Shown here: in pieces, positions 1 to 13,500 of the stretch
Position numbering within the stretch: the first letter of the stretch is position 1
Layout of the letters: each line of letters opens with the position of its first letter
Assembly: GCF_043641665.1 (NCBI RefSeq)
Contig: NC_092191.1
Location: 23,450,581 to 23,514,580 of the forward strand
Source of the DNA: Enoplosus armatus
Lineage: Eukaryota > Chordata > Actinopteri > Centrarchiformes > Enoplosidae
Length of the DNA stretch: 64,000 nucleotides
Direction of reading: 5' to 3'
Notes under the pieces: generated by a model
The model's input: only the letters and a program-made list of their open reading frames with translations
What the model was told of the DNA's origin: nothing
Database searches by the model: none
Position numbers and translations under genes: made by a program

Positions 1-446
1 CACCGTAAAGCCCGCGCTTGACTCCGGACCTCCGTCTGCTCAGCTGTGATGCGCTGCAGACGGTGCTGAGAGTATTGTAAACAATGGAGTCGGAGCGCGC
101 TCTGCTGGACAAACTCTGTCATGACACCACTTCTGAATTATCGCGAGACTCTTTTTTTGCATTATGTTCTGTAAAAAAAAAAGTTTAATACCGGCGGAAA
201 TCAGACAACCTATACGCCGATTCCGATATATCTGTGATAGACAAAAATAGGCCGATTTAATCGCCCGAGAAATGCACACGCCACGCCACCAGCAGGTCAT
301 CTGATCCAGGCACAGCACATACACATCCACCCGCTCAGTCTGTCTGAGTTATTGCAGCGCTCTGCTCAGGAACTACTCTTCAAGTGTTCGGAGGTTGTTC
401 AGTTTGTCTCAAACAGCTTGTTTCAGTCGGGGGGGGGGGGACTGAG

Positions 447-605
447 GGGCAGCAGAGAGGGCCAGGACAAGATACATAAGGACTTTTTTCCCAACTGTGA
501 ATCATGCAAAGCTGCTCTAGTGGAGTCCCAGAATAAAAATATAGAGCTGAAACGAGCATCACATGGGAGCTTTAAGTACACCCTGCAAGCTAACCCAGAC
601 GGTCA
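447..605 (-). repeat. interspersed repeat, copy 1 of an inverted pair
   Basis: The reverse complement (TTTATTCTGGGACTCC, then AGAGCAGCTTTGCATGATTC) matches 14578-14760 with some divergence, so this is a dispersed element rather than a gene. Class is not certain. Confidence 0.65.
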
Positions 606-638
606 GGGGTTGTAGTTCGAACCTGACCTCTACATTCA

Positions 639-690
639 CAGAATCAGAATCAGAAATACTTTATTGATCCCCGGGGGAAAATTGTACAAA
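639..690 (+). repeat. LINE 3'-end-like tail
   Basis: AATCAGAAATACTTTATTGA followed by a short GGGGGAAAATT is a common 3' terminus of fish non-LTR elements. The inverse of the same motif occurs near 25368-25392. Confidence 0.5.
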
Positions 691-1420
691 GAACATGTTC
701 TTTGAATACTTGCGTGCATAAAAATTAAAATGTCACACTACCTGCTGATTGTTATTCAGAGCCATTTATTACTTTTTAACCCTAATTATACCGAAGATGA
801 ACCACTTCATATGGAGTGCCGCGAAGTCTTTATGCGTTACCACTGGGAGTCATCATCTGCAAGCACAGTATTGATTTTCATTGGTATGCAGATGGCACCC
901 AACTCACCCAACGCTGCTAACCCTGATGACTTGACCATTTATGAGATGCCAGTTTGATGGAAGGGGAGGATTAAAGGGGGGGGGGGGGGGGCTTTAATCC
1001 GTTCAAACCTGCATCTGACACAACATTTCCTTATGTCAGAACAAAACAGAAATCCTAGTTATTGGTCTAAACTACACACACGCTGCACTACATCTGGGTG
1101 TCGGCATGGACATTGATCTGACATAACTAGATAACTTGAGAGCACTTTAACGGGATCAAGTGAGTAATCACATCATTCCTGTTCTTAGCACCACAAAGGA
1201 CCCTGCAAGATGGATTTATATATTTGTTATATCACACCCTTCACCCATCACTTTGTTTAAAATGTTCAAGATGTGTTTGAGTCCTGAGGTAAACTGCAGT
1301 ATTGGTGGAGGGTTCATCACTCTCAGTTGTCCTTCCTCCTCTTCTGTGTCTCTTTGTGTCTCTATATTGATGACTCTCTGACTCACTCCCTATGTCCTCT
1401 ACCACAGTCTGTAGGTCACC

Positions 1421-1423
<3 letters not shown>

Positions 1424-1452
<29 letters not shown>
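1424..1452 (+). repeat. (GT)n microsatellite beside the hspa12a exon 6 donor
   Basis: About 14 GT units end 16 bases from the exon 6 boundary, on the intron side of the donor. Confidence 0.9.
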
Positions 1453-1455
<3 letters not shown>

Positions 1456-1468
1456 GCAGTCAGCCTAC

Positions 1469-1585
1469 CTTATATGCGGCCTCCCTCATGAACTGCTTTG
1501 CAGGCATTTTCCAGATGGCAGGAACAGTGATCACCCATCTCACATCGTTGTTGTCGAACTCGCCGCCTGTCTGATCACTCAGCTC
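1469..1585 (-). CDS. hspa12a: hspa12a coding exon 6 (last in window)
   Basis: 117 nt, phase 0 at both ends, acceptor TTCTGCAG and donor GTAGGC. Encodes [13 protein letters not shown] then [19 protein letters not shown] and MREAAYK. The donor is followed about 16 nt downstream by a (GT)n microsatellite. Exon 7 is not in the window. Confidence 0.95.
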
Positions 1586-4500
1586 CTGCAGAAAGTCAAA
1601 CGCAACCCTCAACAGGTCAGACAGCTCACGGGCAGGTGTTAGTGTGACACTGTGGGCTCAGGCCAATAGGCTGTATATAAAGATGGCCGACGTGTCTCCA
1701 CTTCCTCCCACTGTACAAAAATGCAGCCGAAATATCCCGGATACGACCCGCTGCCATCTTGCGATGGTGATGTCATTTGGAGCCAGAGTCTGCTCAGAGG
1801 TGATCAGTGGAGCCACGGCGTCGAGGTCCCGCCCATACACCCGCCCGACCAATCAGTCACAGCTGTCAATTATGACGTTACACCCCGTTTCTATAGCATC
1901 AAATAACTAATTAAAACCAAACTTATCAGAAAAACGAACACTTGAACAAACATCAGCCTGATAAGAACTTTGATTTTTTTAGTTTGGCCTGTGTCCCATC
2001 CGCTAATGGAGGGGGCGGGGCTTATGACACGGGGGGGGGGGGGGGGGGTCTATCTTTATGTGCAGTTTATGGGGCAAAATGTTTGGAAATTCATAAACAA
2101 GGAATTGATGGGTTACATTACCTTTAGTGCTTGCTCCTTAAAGAAGGCCAGCGCATATGCAAAGATATCCAGAGCTTTCACTCGCTTCCCATTGGCCGCT
2201 TGGAGGTCCGTGTCGATGGACAGATTCTGATTGAGGGGAGAGGGCAGCCAAGTTAGAGCTGAACGAAGGACATGAAATCAAAACACTGTAAAAGAAAGAG
2301 TACGTGGACTAACTCCTCATGTGAAATTGCAATTACGTTTCCAGCTATCTTCTGTGCGGGTCTGAGCTGCTGCTGATTTGCATACTTACTTGCGCCCTAT
2401 TACAGGGCCTAAAGATGATGACATTGATCAGTCGGTTGGTCATCGATTAAATCATTGATCCGACACTTTAGTCAAAACAGTGTAGCTCAACAGCCAGCAG
2501 CCAGACTGCCATAAAATATTCATTGTCACCAGAGGGTGATTCCTAATGGTTTTGATGACCCAGTGACCTTTCCTCTAGCACTAACAGCTGGACACTGTAG
2601 TTTGTAACAAATGTTACGGGAGGAATTAGTGCATTTATTGGGGACTATCTTAAGCTGTGGATGAATCTACATTAGGTGCTCTGGTGAGTATTTGGGGTCA
2701 GCAGGACGATGTATGCTGAGATTGTGTCCAAATAAACTACAGTGTGTGTGTGTGTGTTCATGGTAATGACGGAACACGGGAGGAATAAGACATATCAGAC
2801 TTTAGACAGCCTTAACCTTTGAGTGTCGACTTTGCTCGCGAGACATTTCATAATGCAATTGTCAAGAGATTTGCTGAGAACTTTTATGCTCCCAGGAATA
2901 CAATACAATTAACCTGTAACGTTTCCACTTGCTTTAAATAAATAAATTAAGAATTATGTCCAGTAGTTGATTCTTTCCAACATATACAGTGCTTAACAAA
3001 TTTATTAGACCACCTGTCATGAAAATGAGAAAACACAAATATTTTAGAAATCTGTCAAAAACTTGTTTCAAACTAAAAATTGTATTGTTATTTATTAGGC
3101 AAATAACAAACTGGAACAACTAAATAGTCCTTATTCACATATATTAACCAAAAATCTTAATATTTTGTACGACCTCCTTTGGCCCTGATAACAGCTTGCA
3201 TTCTTTGCAACCACAAAACAAATGTTTCTGTTCAGGAATGCAAGTAAATAACTGTCATTTGGCATCTTGATCAAAAAATAATAATGTGCTTTACTGTTTT
3301 TTTCTGCTTCTTTGTAAAACAGTACATTTGAGAATTCATGGATAACAACAATAATTCTATTTTAGCATTAAAGAGATCATTTTGATTAAAGAGCTTGGCT
3401 TGCACATACTGGTGGATTAACCATTACAGAGACATCAAATATTTTGGTCATCAGCAATACTGTTCATTTAGGGCAGCGGGGGCAAACACCTTACACTGGG
3501 TGGGGGTCTAATACATTTGTTAAGCACTGTATGTATTCATATTTTGGGCTGTGATGAACTCGGCAGCATCTAGCTATCTGGATGGTGGGGTTTTTAGATT
3601 GATAGTCGTCCACTTAAATACTGAATACTCCATGAAGTTTATATTTGTCAGGGTTGGATGAAAATGGTGACTGGGCCAGCTCTGAGTTTCGATAAAAGAC
3701 CAGTGCAAACAGGCAAACATGGTGATCTAGTATTGCTAACATGTGTCTGACTTCAACACCACAGCAGACACGGAGGCACGCTGCTGATGGTTAACAGCGT
3801 TGCCCAGATCATGTCCTGCAGAGAATTACGGGCAGAGAGGGACCCCTGGGCCGACAGCCGCCGGCAGAAATAATCAGAAGAAGTCAACAGCGGGCTGCAG
3901 AGTCAGCTCAGGCTCGCCAAACCGCAACGCAGTGCACAGCATCGGCCAAGGTGAGACACTGGGTGGATGCCGGTGTCTACGGTGTGTTTGTATCCTTACT
4001 GCAGTGGTGTGAAGCTTCATTTTGAATTTTTCCAGGTAGAGCCAGTGTTTGGACTCGCTGGGGTCCAGGTCATGGTAGAAGTCACGCGCTGCGTAGCCAA
4101 AACTGTGGAACTTCCTGTCTGGAGTCAGCAGGATTGTGGTTGGAGTCTTCTGATTGGACACGCCAGGGTCCCCGCCTTCCCAACGCCTGGGAGGAGACAA
4201 GTCAAGTCAAGTTTTTGAACCGCTGAAGCTGGATGATAATTTCCCGGGAGAAACCTCATTTCGGTTCATACGTAAAATAACACAGTTAACTTGTAAACAC
4301 TTCTGTGGAGGTTCAATTCAGCCAGAAAAGGCATGTGACCTTATCTTCTAGGCTAATTGAGCTAGCACAGTATTTCTGGACAAATGGAGGTCAGCTATTA
4401 TTAGTGTTATCTCTGTTCCTTGGGAGAAGCGTATGGTGGGATTATGGAGGCCATCTCACTAAGAGCACCTGATAAGAAGAGGAACTAATTTGGGGGATCT

Positions 4501-7500
4501 AATTTGGATGGACAGCTTTCAGCTGCTAACTAAGTCATCACTGCTAACTATACTCTTCTTTGATTTATTCCCAATGAGTGTAAGGACACACATGGGTCGC
4601 AACACTATGAATGCCATCAGTGCAGCTCTGGAGGAGCAATGCCAGGAATGTGAAGAATCACACATGAGCTGGTCAACTAAAACACCTGTTGGCCTGTGAT
4701 GGGATGGAAAGCTGTTAACCCCTGTGGTGCCTGGCACCGAGGGCAGCAGAGCTGACCTGAGGGGTCATGGGACTCTCGGGGTCGGAGTCCCAACTCTGTC
4801 AGCTCATTATTCTAATTTCACTGCAATTTAACATACTAGAAGTTCTCCAAAAGTGACTCAAACGAAAGACTAATAGAAACCTAGGATACACTCTGTACCC
4901 ACCTCTTCAATACAAGTTAAATCTACAATCTTTTCCTATGGGTCCACCTTACCAAACTGAGTTTTCTGTGCTGTGACTTGCATGTGAAAAACAGGTGTAA
5001 CCTCTTCCAACTTTGGCAGAAAAGAATGCGTTCACCATTGCTCACAGGTTTTCAGGGCCTATTAAGAACACATCTGTTCATGACATTCCAAAAAAAAATA
5101 AAATAAATAAGGACGTAAGCACGTCGATGTGTTTTTTAAATCATTAGAATGACTCCAGGATCATTTTGTTCGGCATATATGTGAGACACGTATTTCTTGT
5201 ATTTTTCAGTGTTCAAAGCAGGTGGGCAAAGGAACATTGTGTTGTGTGCAGCTCCAGCCCACCCCCACACTTTCTTGTTTGTGTCTGCATTGCAGTGCTG
5301 GCCTACCTCATGGTGTGAATGCACTCGGGCTCCTTGGTGAAGGCGTAAGCGTAACCGCTGGATGTGGTGCCAAAGTCAATGGCGACCACCACCACAAAGG
5401 ACGGCCCCGACGGTACCTGCTCTGTGTCGTTCTGCTGCACAGAGGACACACAGTTTCGACGGGGTTAGGACGCGGATTGACATGTCAGGAGACTCGCGGG
5501 CCATTTAAGCTGTACAACAGCAACAGTTCAAAAGGAATGGATCCAGATCAGTGACTATCTATAATTTAAACATAGTAAACCAGCATCATCACTTAACACA
5601 GACACAAACACACACAGCGGCACTAAAATAATAGTTAAAACTCATTCTTGCATGCCTGGGTACCTGGTAATGAATCATTATTAACTGGACAGGAGGAGAA
5701 CTATTTCCTTAAAATATAGTATATACTATAATAATAGTTGCTGGTTCCTCCTGCATGTTGTGGACTTGTGTCATGTCACTGGTCCTTCGGCTGTGCTCCT
5801 CTGCCGTTGTTACGTAAGATACGAGCGAGGAAGAAGAGCTAATGAATAGCTGGTGGAATGCGGGAAGGGCCGACAGTCCAGACACTGTTCCGTTTACACA
5901 AGTATGGAAGGAAAGCTGCTGCTGCATAGGTAAAATATACTGCAATTCTCCAAAGACAGGTGTTACAGTATAGTCATTCAGTATAATGTTTTGTCAAAAG
6001 ATTTACAGCAGCGACCGATGAGTTCATGTCGCATGTGTCGTGCGCGAGAGAATCGAGTCACCTGAGTGTGTGAAGGAGACAGCGGCGTGATTCCGGGGTC
6101 ACCCATGCTCTTCGCTGGAGAGGGATTAGCCATCGCATCTGTAGGGAGAGGACAAAGATATTCACGTCACAATTACGCACTGTACCTTTTAATTATGTAC
6201 TCATTCATTTATTGAAAAAGTCCAATTTACGTGTTCGCAAAATCAGATTTTTGGATTTTGAATGGAGAGCTCCACCAACTGGAGTTTCTGACAGCTGAGA
6301 ACCGAATCATCTGTCAAACAGGGTGTCAACACAAATGCCATGATGAGGAGCTCAAAAAGAGAGGAATATGAGCTTATAATCAATAATGCAGGAGGTAAAG
6401 CTGGTCGTCCACACGTCAAAGTGTCCTTGAGCAAGACAGTGAACCCCAAGCTGCTCCTGGGGACACTTATTGTCATAGTTTGCTTCATATGTGGGTTCAG
6501 TTCAGTCATTTAGGTTTTAATGTTTTCCAGTGCCCTAGCCTGAGGGCTCCTGCTCGGCCTCTGCCCGGCCTCCAGGCCGTCCGCCTGAGGTTTCCTGCGT
6601 GGCCCTGCCCTGCCCTGCCTGAGGTCCTCTGTGCCTTCCCTGTCCTTCAGTTCCCAGGCCACTTGCCCCTGAATCCCTCCTCCGGACCGCCACCACCCAC
6701 ACAGTTTGGTGTTCCTGTTGGGACGTCTGGTATCCGCCCCTTGAGTGTGTGGGGGGGGGGGGGGGGGGTCCGTCATACATTGCTTCATATGTGGGTTTAG
6801 TTCAGTCATTTAGGCGTTCATGTTTCCTGTTTTATTTGAATTCAAATGCCATTATTTCCAGCTTACCAGAGACAATCCAGTTTAAGCAGTAACTGAAATC
6901 AGCTCCAGACTTTGAGCACAACGGTACAAACACACTTGACGAAAATGCCAATGAAACAGAGCAGAACAAGTTGCTATCTAGGCTGATGGGTCAGGTGGCT
7001 AAAATCTTCTTGGTTTGACCCCTTTTTTTTCTTCTAATGAGCCATGACAATCAAACGATGGTAACTGAGAGGGCTCAGGAGGGCGGCATGGTGGCGCATT
7101 GGTTAGCACTGTCACACAAGAGGTGCCCCCGTCACGTCAAAGTGTCCTCGAGCAAGACGCTGAACCCTAAGTTGCTCCCGATGGAGAACCAGCACCTTGC
7201 ATGGCAGCTCGGTCGCCATCGGTGTGTGCGAATGGGTGAGTGAGACTCAGGTTGAAAAGCGCTACATAAGTGAGATCATTTCCCCTTTAGAAACTAAAGT
7301 GAGGAACCGCTGTGAGGTCGCTGCCAGCACAACCAAAGTGGCCCAGAACCAGGGACTGAACACAAAATGACTCCGGAGGCTCTGTCGGGCTGCTGACCCT
7401 GAACTCGGAAAAGTCTCTCGAAGTGCAGAGACGGCTCCTTTCCTGGTGCGGATGACAACATCTACTCCACTTGAGCAGCAGAAAGCGTCTGTTGCACCTG

Positions 7501-10500
7501 TCTTTAAAACACAATGACATTTCAATTGAATTGGAGATTGTCTCCCCATTTGGTACCATCATTTTCATTAGTCTGCCTTAATAGCCTTCACTGAAAGTGT
7601 TCTTTGAACGCACACGATAATAACACCCCCTCGACGTATTGTAAGTGTCTGGCAGAATTGTCTCACGACGGGACATCATGTTATCCATCCTGTTTTTCCG
7701 CCTCACTCACCCTTTTCTCTTGTCCACCCCTACAGAGTGGATGAGTGGTCTGAAGACCCATAATACACTTTGCCAGGCAATTACGGTGCAGAATTACAGA
7801 CCACCTGTGGCTAGGCTCCATCTAGCCACCATCCAGCCCTGTCTTTCTGCGACCCCGGCAGCCCACTCCCCAAAAAATCACCTTTACAACCTTTTTTTTT
7901 TTTTTTTTTTTTTTATCGCGATTAGAGAAATAAATTGATTGCTCCTCTTGCAGTAAATAATATGTCAAGTGCTGTATTACTGAGGTTTGGCTCAGCCGTT
8001 CTTTGTTGTTGTGCTGGCTCAGTTTGTTTGCCTCCATCTAATAAGAAATTTCATTACTGAGTTTCTTAAACAGGCAGCTGCGTTCTGTGAATGCCAACTG
8101 TTTCTCGACAACTTTGACTTACTCAATCCTACTTTCAACTCAGCACAAAACGGGGGGACTGTCCCTCATATAGGTGTCCACCTCTGTCTCTGGGTCATTC
8201 GTCTGGACCAAAGCAGTGGACCAACTGTCCGACTGACACTGGCAACCCCCGAATGACCTCAAGTATATCTTTGCTAATCTTTGCATTTCTCTACCGCAAG
8301 TTGTTGTAACTTATCAAACAAAACCGACGCGGGATCTCACTGGCTAAACGTGTCGGCTTCCGAACTTCCCATCGCAGAAGCAGGAGCTCACGATTGCAAA
8401 ATGAAGACGAAGGAGAGGCTACGTAATGGTGCCATGCATGGCCTCTGACATGTTATGGCCCTTACCATAGGCTCTATCTCTTTTAAAACACTTTGTACAG
8501 TATCCTGGTGGTAGTGTTCCGAGATGCTTCACCATGTAACGACATCCTTTGTTCAGCTGTCTTTTTTCTCAGTCTCTTTCTCTGCCAAATTTTGCTTCTC
8601 AGGTAGAAATAATAATCAAAGTAATTCATGACTTTTATGAAATCGTTTACAGCCCCGGCACTTAACAAAAGGACTTTTGGTTTAAACAGCATTGACAGGA
8701 TAGATGAGGGCAGGGTCCTGGCGGGGGCCGCAGAGCACCCATGCTCCACACAGTGGAGAAGGATGAGTCCAAATTCAACGGGACATTTTGTACTCCTTTT
8801 TGAAAAAGCCTGCTGAGCCCATGTTGACATTGCAGCACTGACACTGTGCGGCTGAAAAGGCACGTCAAGACTCTTATTTAATCTTCTCCTGTTGTGACTT
8901 CCTGTTGGCCTCGCATTCCACCTGTTCTCCGATCGACTTGTTACTCAGAGGCCTGAGCCACGGGAGCATATAGTCTCTGTACAACTGAAAACAGGCTCTT
9001 TTATTGAGGGGAGGGAAAAAGACAGACGCTCCCCCTTGTCGGGAGCGGTTCAACAAAAGGTGGCCTCATACGAGCAACATTTCTGTTACCAGATCTATAA
9101 CAGTCCGGTAAAAAGCAGTGTACATTTTAGACCTGATAATAGAAAGCTATGTCAATCCTAATTTCCAAAGACAATACAGCAGGGGGGGGGGGGCAGCTTT
9201 GTCGGGAGTATATACGGCCACTCAAGCCGCACCGCCAGAATGTGAATGGTCTTCGATAAGACAGCACAGCGAGTTAAAAGAGGTTGTTTAGCATTACGAC
9301 ATACAGGAGGTACGCTGGTTCGCACAAACTCATTTTAAAGCTCACTGGGGCTCGCATGACCAACCCCCCCGAAATCACGCGACCGCCTTGAGTTGTCCGA
9401 TGCCGCCCGCGCGTCTTTTCCCATCCATCCCATGTGATGTAAACAAAGCACGGGGGGGGGGGGGGGGGGGGGTGAACACAGCCAAAACTTTTAAAAAGAA
9501 GACTTTATCTTCAGTTTAGTGGAAGTCATGTTTCGGGTTTGAGGAAGGAGGCCTGTTGTCCCCCTGCTGTGAACGGAACAGCTGACCACGATTTAGCACG
9601 ACTAAGGTGGGCTATACCGGGCCCGTGGTGTTTTTTAAGCCAACACACTGGGGGGCAACATGCAACACATGTCCCCGTCTGGACTTTCTGGCGGACTAGA
9701 GGGCCGTAACCGTGAGTGGCAGTCTGACGTGAATGCTTTTATCGCCAGCAGAAGAAGCTGGATCTTTTCCACTTCAGTCAAGCGTGACAACGTTTTTTTT
9801 TGTTTGTTCGTTTTTGTTTGTTTTTTTACAATATCTTGCAAAAAAAATGCTTACGTTTCAACTCAGGATCACCAATTGAAAATGCACAAGAAAACAGGTG
9901 GATGGAAACATACCTTACGTTTACATGTCGGCCAATTAGGATTTGTATCAATTACTTTGTCCGCATATATAATTCATATTTGTGGATGAGCTGTCCGCTG
10001 TATCCAATGGCTTTTTACATCTTGACTGTTCACCATGCAAATGTAAACCCCGTCCAAAAGGACATTCTACAAGTTGACCTCAATCAATTTGGCCCCCCAA
10101 AGGCCTGACAGCCGTGCGTGCAGCTATGCTATAATTATCAACAGGCAAACTCGGCTAAGTCGTCTAAATATTTAAAACGTAACATTGTTCATGAACTCGT
10201 CAGCAGAAACACAGAGAGAATCTTGGGAGATCCTGATGTACAATAGCAGCCTGTTTCAGCAGACAGTGGCGTCGAAGACCGATGAAACGCAGAGACGAGA
10301 CACAAAGTGAGGCGCCGACTGTTACCTACAATGGCAGGAGATGGAGCCTCATTAAATTCACTGCAGCAAACTGAGAGGCGCAAACACAAAAACATAGGCT
10401 ATCAAAGAGCCACATTCATAAGGGGCGACGGCAAAATGAATTTGGGGAGAGAATGTGCTATTCATTCATGCCATACAGAGAGAGCCCCCCGACACACACA

Positions 10501-13500
10501 CACACACACTGCATCCACTTGGCTATCAGCCCAGACACACAGTGCTCTGAGAAAACAGCCTGACAACAGCTGCAGCCACTATACACACACACATACAAAT
10601 CCACACACACACACACACTGTGTCACATCTAAAGCACACACAGATCCGGACAAACACTCTAATACACAATGATGGGTTTCTGAATGAAGCACGAATGCCA
10701 ACACATTTTTTTGGGAATGAAGCTAGCTTTCTCAATACCTTTTTTTTTTTATATATGATCATTTCTACACCAAACATTCTTTCTTGTTGTCACGGCGGAT
10801 GAAACCTGGTACGGTGCCATAACTAATGAAATTGTTTCAGGTACGTTTTTATAAAATATTCATCATATCAGAGGTGGATGACACTCACATCATCAGTCTA
10901 ATTCTACAATGGACCCCGTCTCGCCACAGCTCGTGGAATGCGTGTGACGCTGCGCAGCTCCTCTGCGGCATGGTGTTTTTAAACAGATCCAAAGCAGATC
11001 TCGTTCTCACCCTCTGTCAGGTGGAATATACATTAGTCTGGCTGCAGGGGTGAGTGGTCATAAAGTGGAATGTCGCACTGCACGATTTTCAGCAGACCTC
11101 CAAAACTAAGGCCTGCCAGTATGTATGTTAAATACATATTCATTTATAAACTAAAGTTTGAGGCTCTATGATCCTAACTGTCAGATACAGTAATCATTAC
11201 AGACGTGTAAAGATGCAAGCATTGCTATTCTCTACACACACATTGTTATTGTATGTATTTTACTTTGTAAACTATATTGTAAATGTGTGTATATATTTTT
11301 GTGCATACTCTTATTTCTAAATTTATGCTACTTTTCTATTCTTGAATGGGAGCACCGCTACTATACTGCACTTTGTAATCTGGAGTGGTGTTCTATGCTT
11401 GGCCCTTGCAAGAATTACATAATATTGCACAGTCACAGTTTCACTGGCTATTTTCTCACCGTGGAAGGCAACCCACGTTAGACAACGAATCAATGTTTTG
11501 AAGCCTGGACTTGAGTTTGCTACTCATGGCCATCATGGTAGTTACTAGAGCCTGGTTGGAGCTCGGATGGGACAAGCAACCGGCAAACAAGAGCGGTTGA
11601 GACACCTGTGCATCCTCTCCATCCATACATCCATTTTCTGCCGCTTATTCCGGGTCTGAGACACAGCGGCGGCAGGTTAAGCAAAGCAGCTTAGATGCCC
11701 TTCTCCACATGTCCTCCAACTCCTTCGGGGAAACCCAGAGCCTACTCATTCCAACCAGTGTATCTCGGGTCCGTCCCGGTGTCTCCTTGCCCAGAGTGAC
11801 TCCCCGGGTGGGCATCTAGGAGGATCAGACCACCTCAACTGGTTGCTCTTGACAGGAAGAGAGTAAAAGCTCTACTCTGCGCTCTCTCTTCTCTATTCTC
11901 GCAGTTGCTATTGACATTTACTAGTTTATGTTACTGGGAGCCTAAAATTGACTTTAAAGAGAGAGCATTTAGTGGACATTAGCATTACTATGTCATTGGG
12001 AATGGAGCTTTTTCAGCTGCTCAGACAGACCAAAAAGTTGGATTCGCGATTGCCTACTGGACTTTTTAAATGATTCATTTACTTATACCGTGTTCATTAC
12101 ATCAAAGAAACAAAAGACTTTGACTTGAAACAATGAACAGAGACGTCCGACAGAAAGACAGAGCAAGTTCCTGGAGAGGACAGACCGTTTCGGTCACACT
12201 CGGAGGAAACGCTTTAAAACTCTCTGCCGAACAATGGCTTTTCCTTCCTGCCTGTCTGTAATGGAAAAAAAATCCCCGGATAATAGCAAAGACTCCGCTC
12301 AAATTCTCTAAACCCAGATTAGACAAAAAAAAAAAAAAAAAGATCACTATTGTGTTGACATCCATGTCAACACGTCATTATCTGCAATGATCTCTGACAA
12401 TAACACACAGCTACAAATACCTCAGCTCTGATTCTGCAGCCATGCTTTTCTTGGGTTGTGTGCATGTTTAAACAGCCTATGAATTATTTCACAGTTTAGC
12501 AGCACAGTGTACACATTTTGAGGACACATATCGGCCCAAGATGACTTGCATTTCATTTCATGCTTCATGTTCGCTATCAATTCATCAGGAGGCTGCTGCA
12601 TTTAGCTTTTTTTCCCCCCCAATACAGAACAGAACATGTAAGCTGCAGACAAGCTGAAGAATGATTCTCTTGCTCTTGCTGTCTGCATGTTCTCCTGCGC
12701 ATTGATTTCCAGTTGCTCCAGTTTCATCCCGTAGTCCAGAGACATCATATTCTAAATTGCCTCTGCTGGTCTGAGTGTTAGCCCTCAGTAGCCCCAACCA
12801 ATTATGCTATAGCCACACTTCTTTCTAAACTAGCACAAAGACATCTCTGGCATTTCTTGCTACTTATCGGCCGACGTATATGCCTCTAATATCAGTTAAT
12901 ATCGGCCAAGCCCTGAGGTGGACTGGTGATTTGTCCATATGCAGCCTCTCTTTTTCCCCTGTTCTCAGTACCCCCCCCCCCCCCATGTAATGTTTATCAG
13001 GGTACAACATGTATAGGTCCGTATTGGTGAAAATAGATGAATTCTAATTGGGGAAATGACAATATCTAGTCCAGCGGTTCCAAAACTTTTTCACATCAAA
13101 GACCCCTAAACGGACACAAATTAGACCACGGACCCCCATTGGATAAGAATTTATCCCAGCGTCCCCCATCTGATAGGAGTTTTGCTTTTAGATTAGGTTA
13201 TTACTTAGGTTATTATTTAGGTTTATTACAGAAAGTGTATGAAACCCATGACCGAAATAGTCACCCATTCTGTCACTGTGTTACTTATGGATGGAACTAT
13301 AGTGAATAATAAATCATTCTGCTTTTTGCTGGGGACCCCCTGGAACCCTCTCAAGGATCCCTGGGGGGTTTGAGAACCACTGAACTAGCCAACTGCAGTA
13401 CAGGTCCAAAGAGTCAAAACCAAGCCACAACTTGGGGTGTACAGCGCAGAGCACGCCACATCCATCTTGATCTGCAGAACTCCAGCCCCATGTGTGACCT

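Larger units (their letters stand above)
1..1468. other. hspa12a intron 6 segment, no exon seen
   Basis: No exon found on either strand; the expected exon 7 block is absent. The segment contains a TE-like piece with ATACGCCGATTCCGATAT near 205-240, two repeat fragments listed separately, and a 16-base G run at 976-991 flanked by the 8-bp arms GGATTAAA and TTTAATCC. Confidence 0.6.

Noticed and set aside
6510..6809. 99-codon minus-strand Pro-rich frame
   Set aside because: Antisense of a Gypsy-like pol tail and a poly-G run; no independent evidence of coding.
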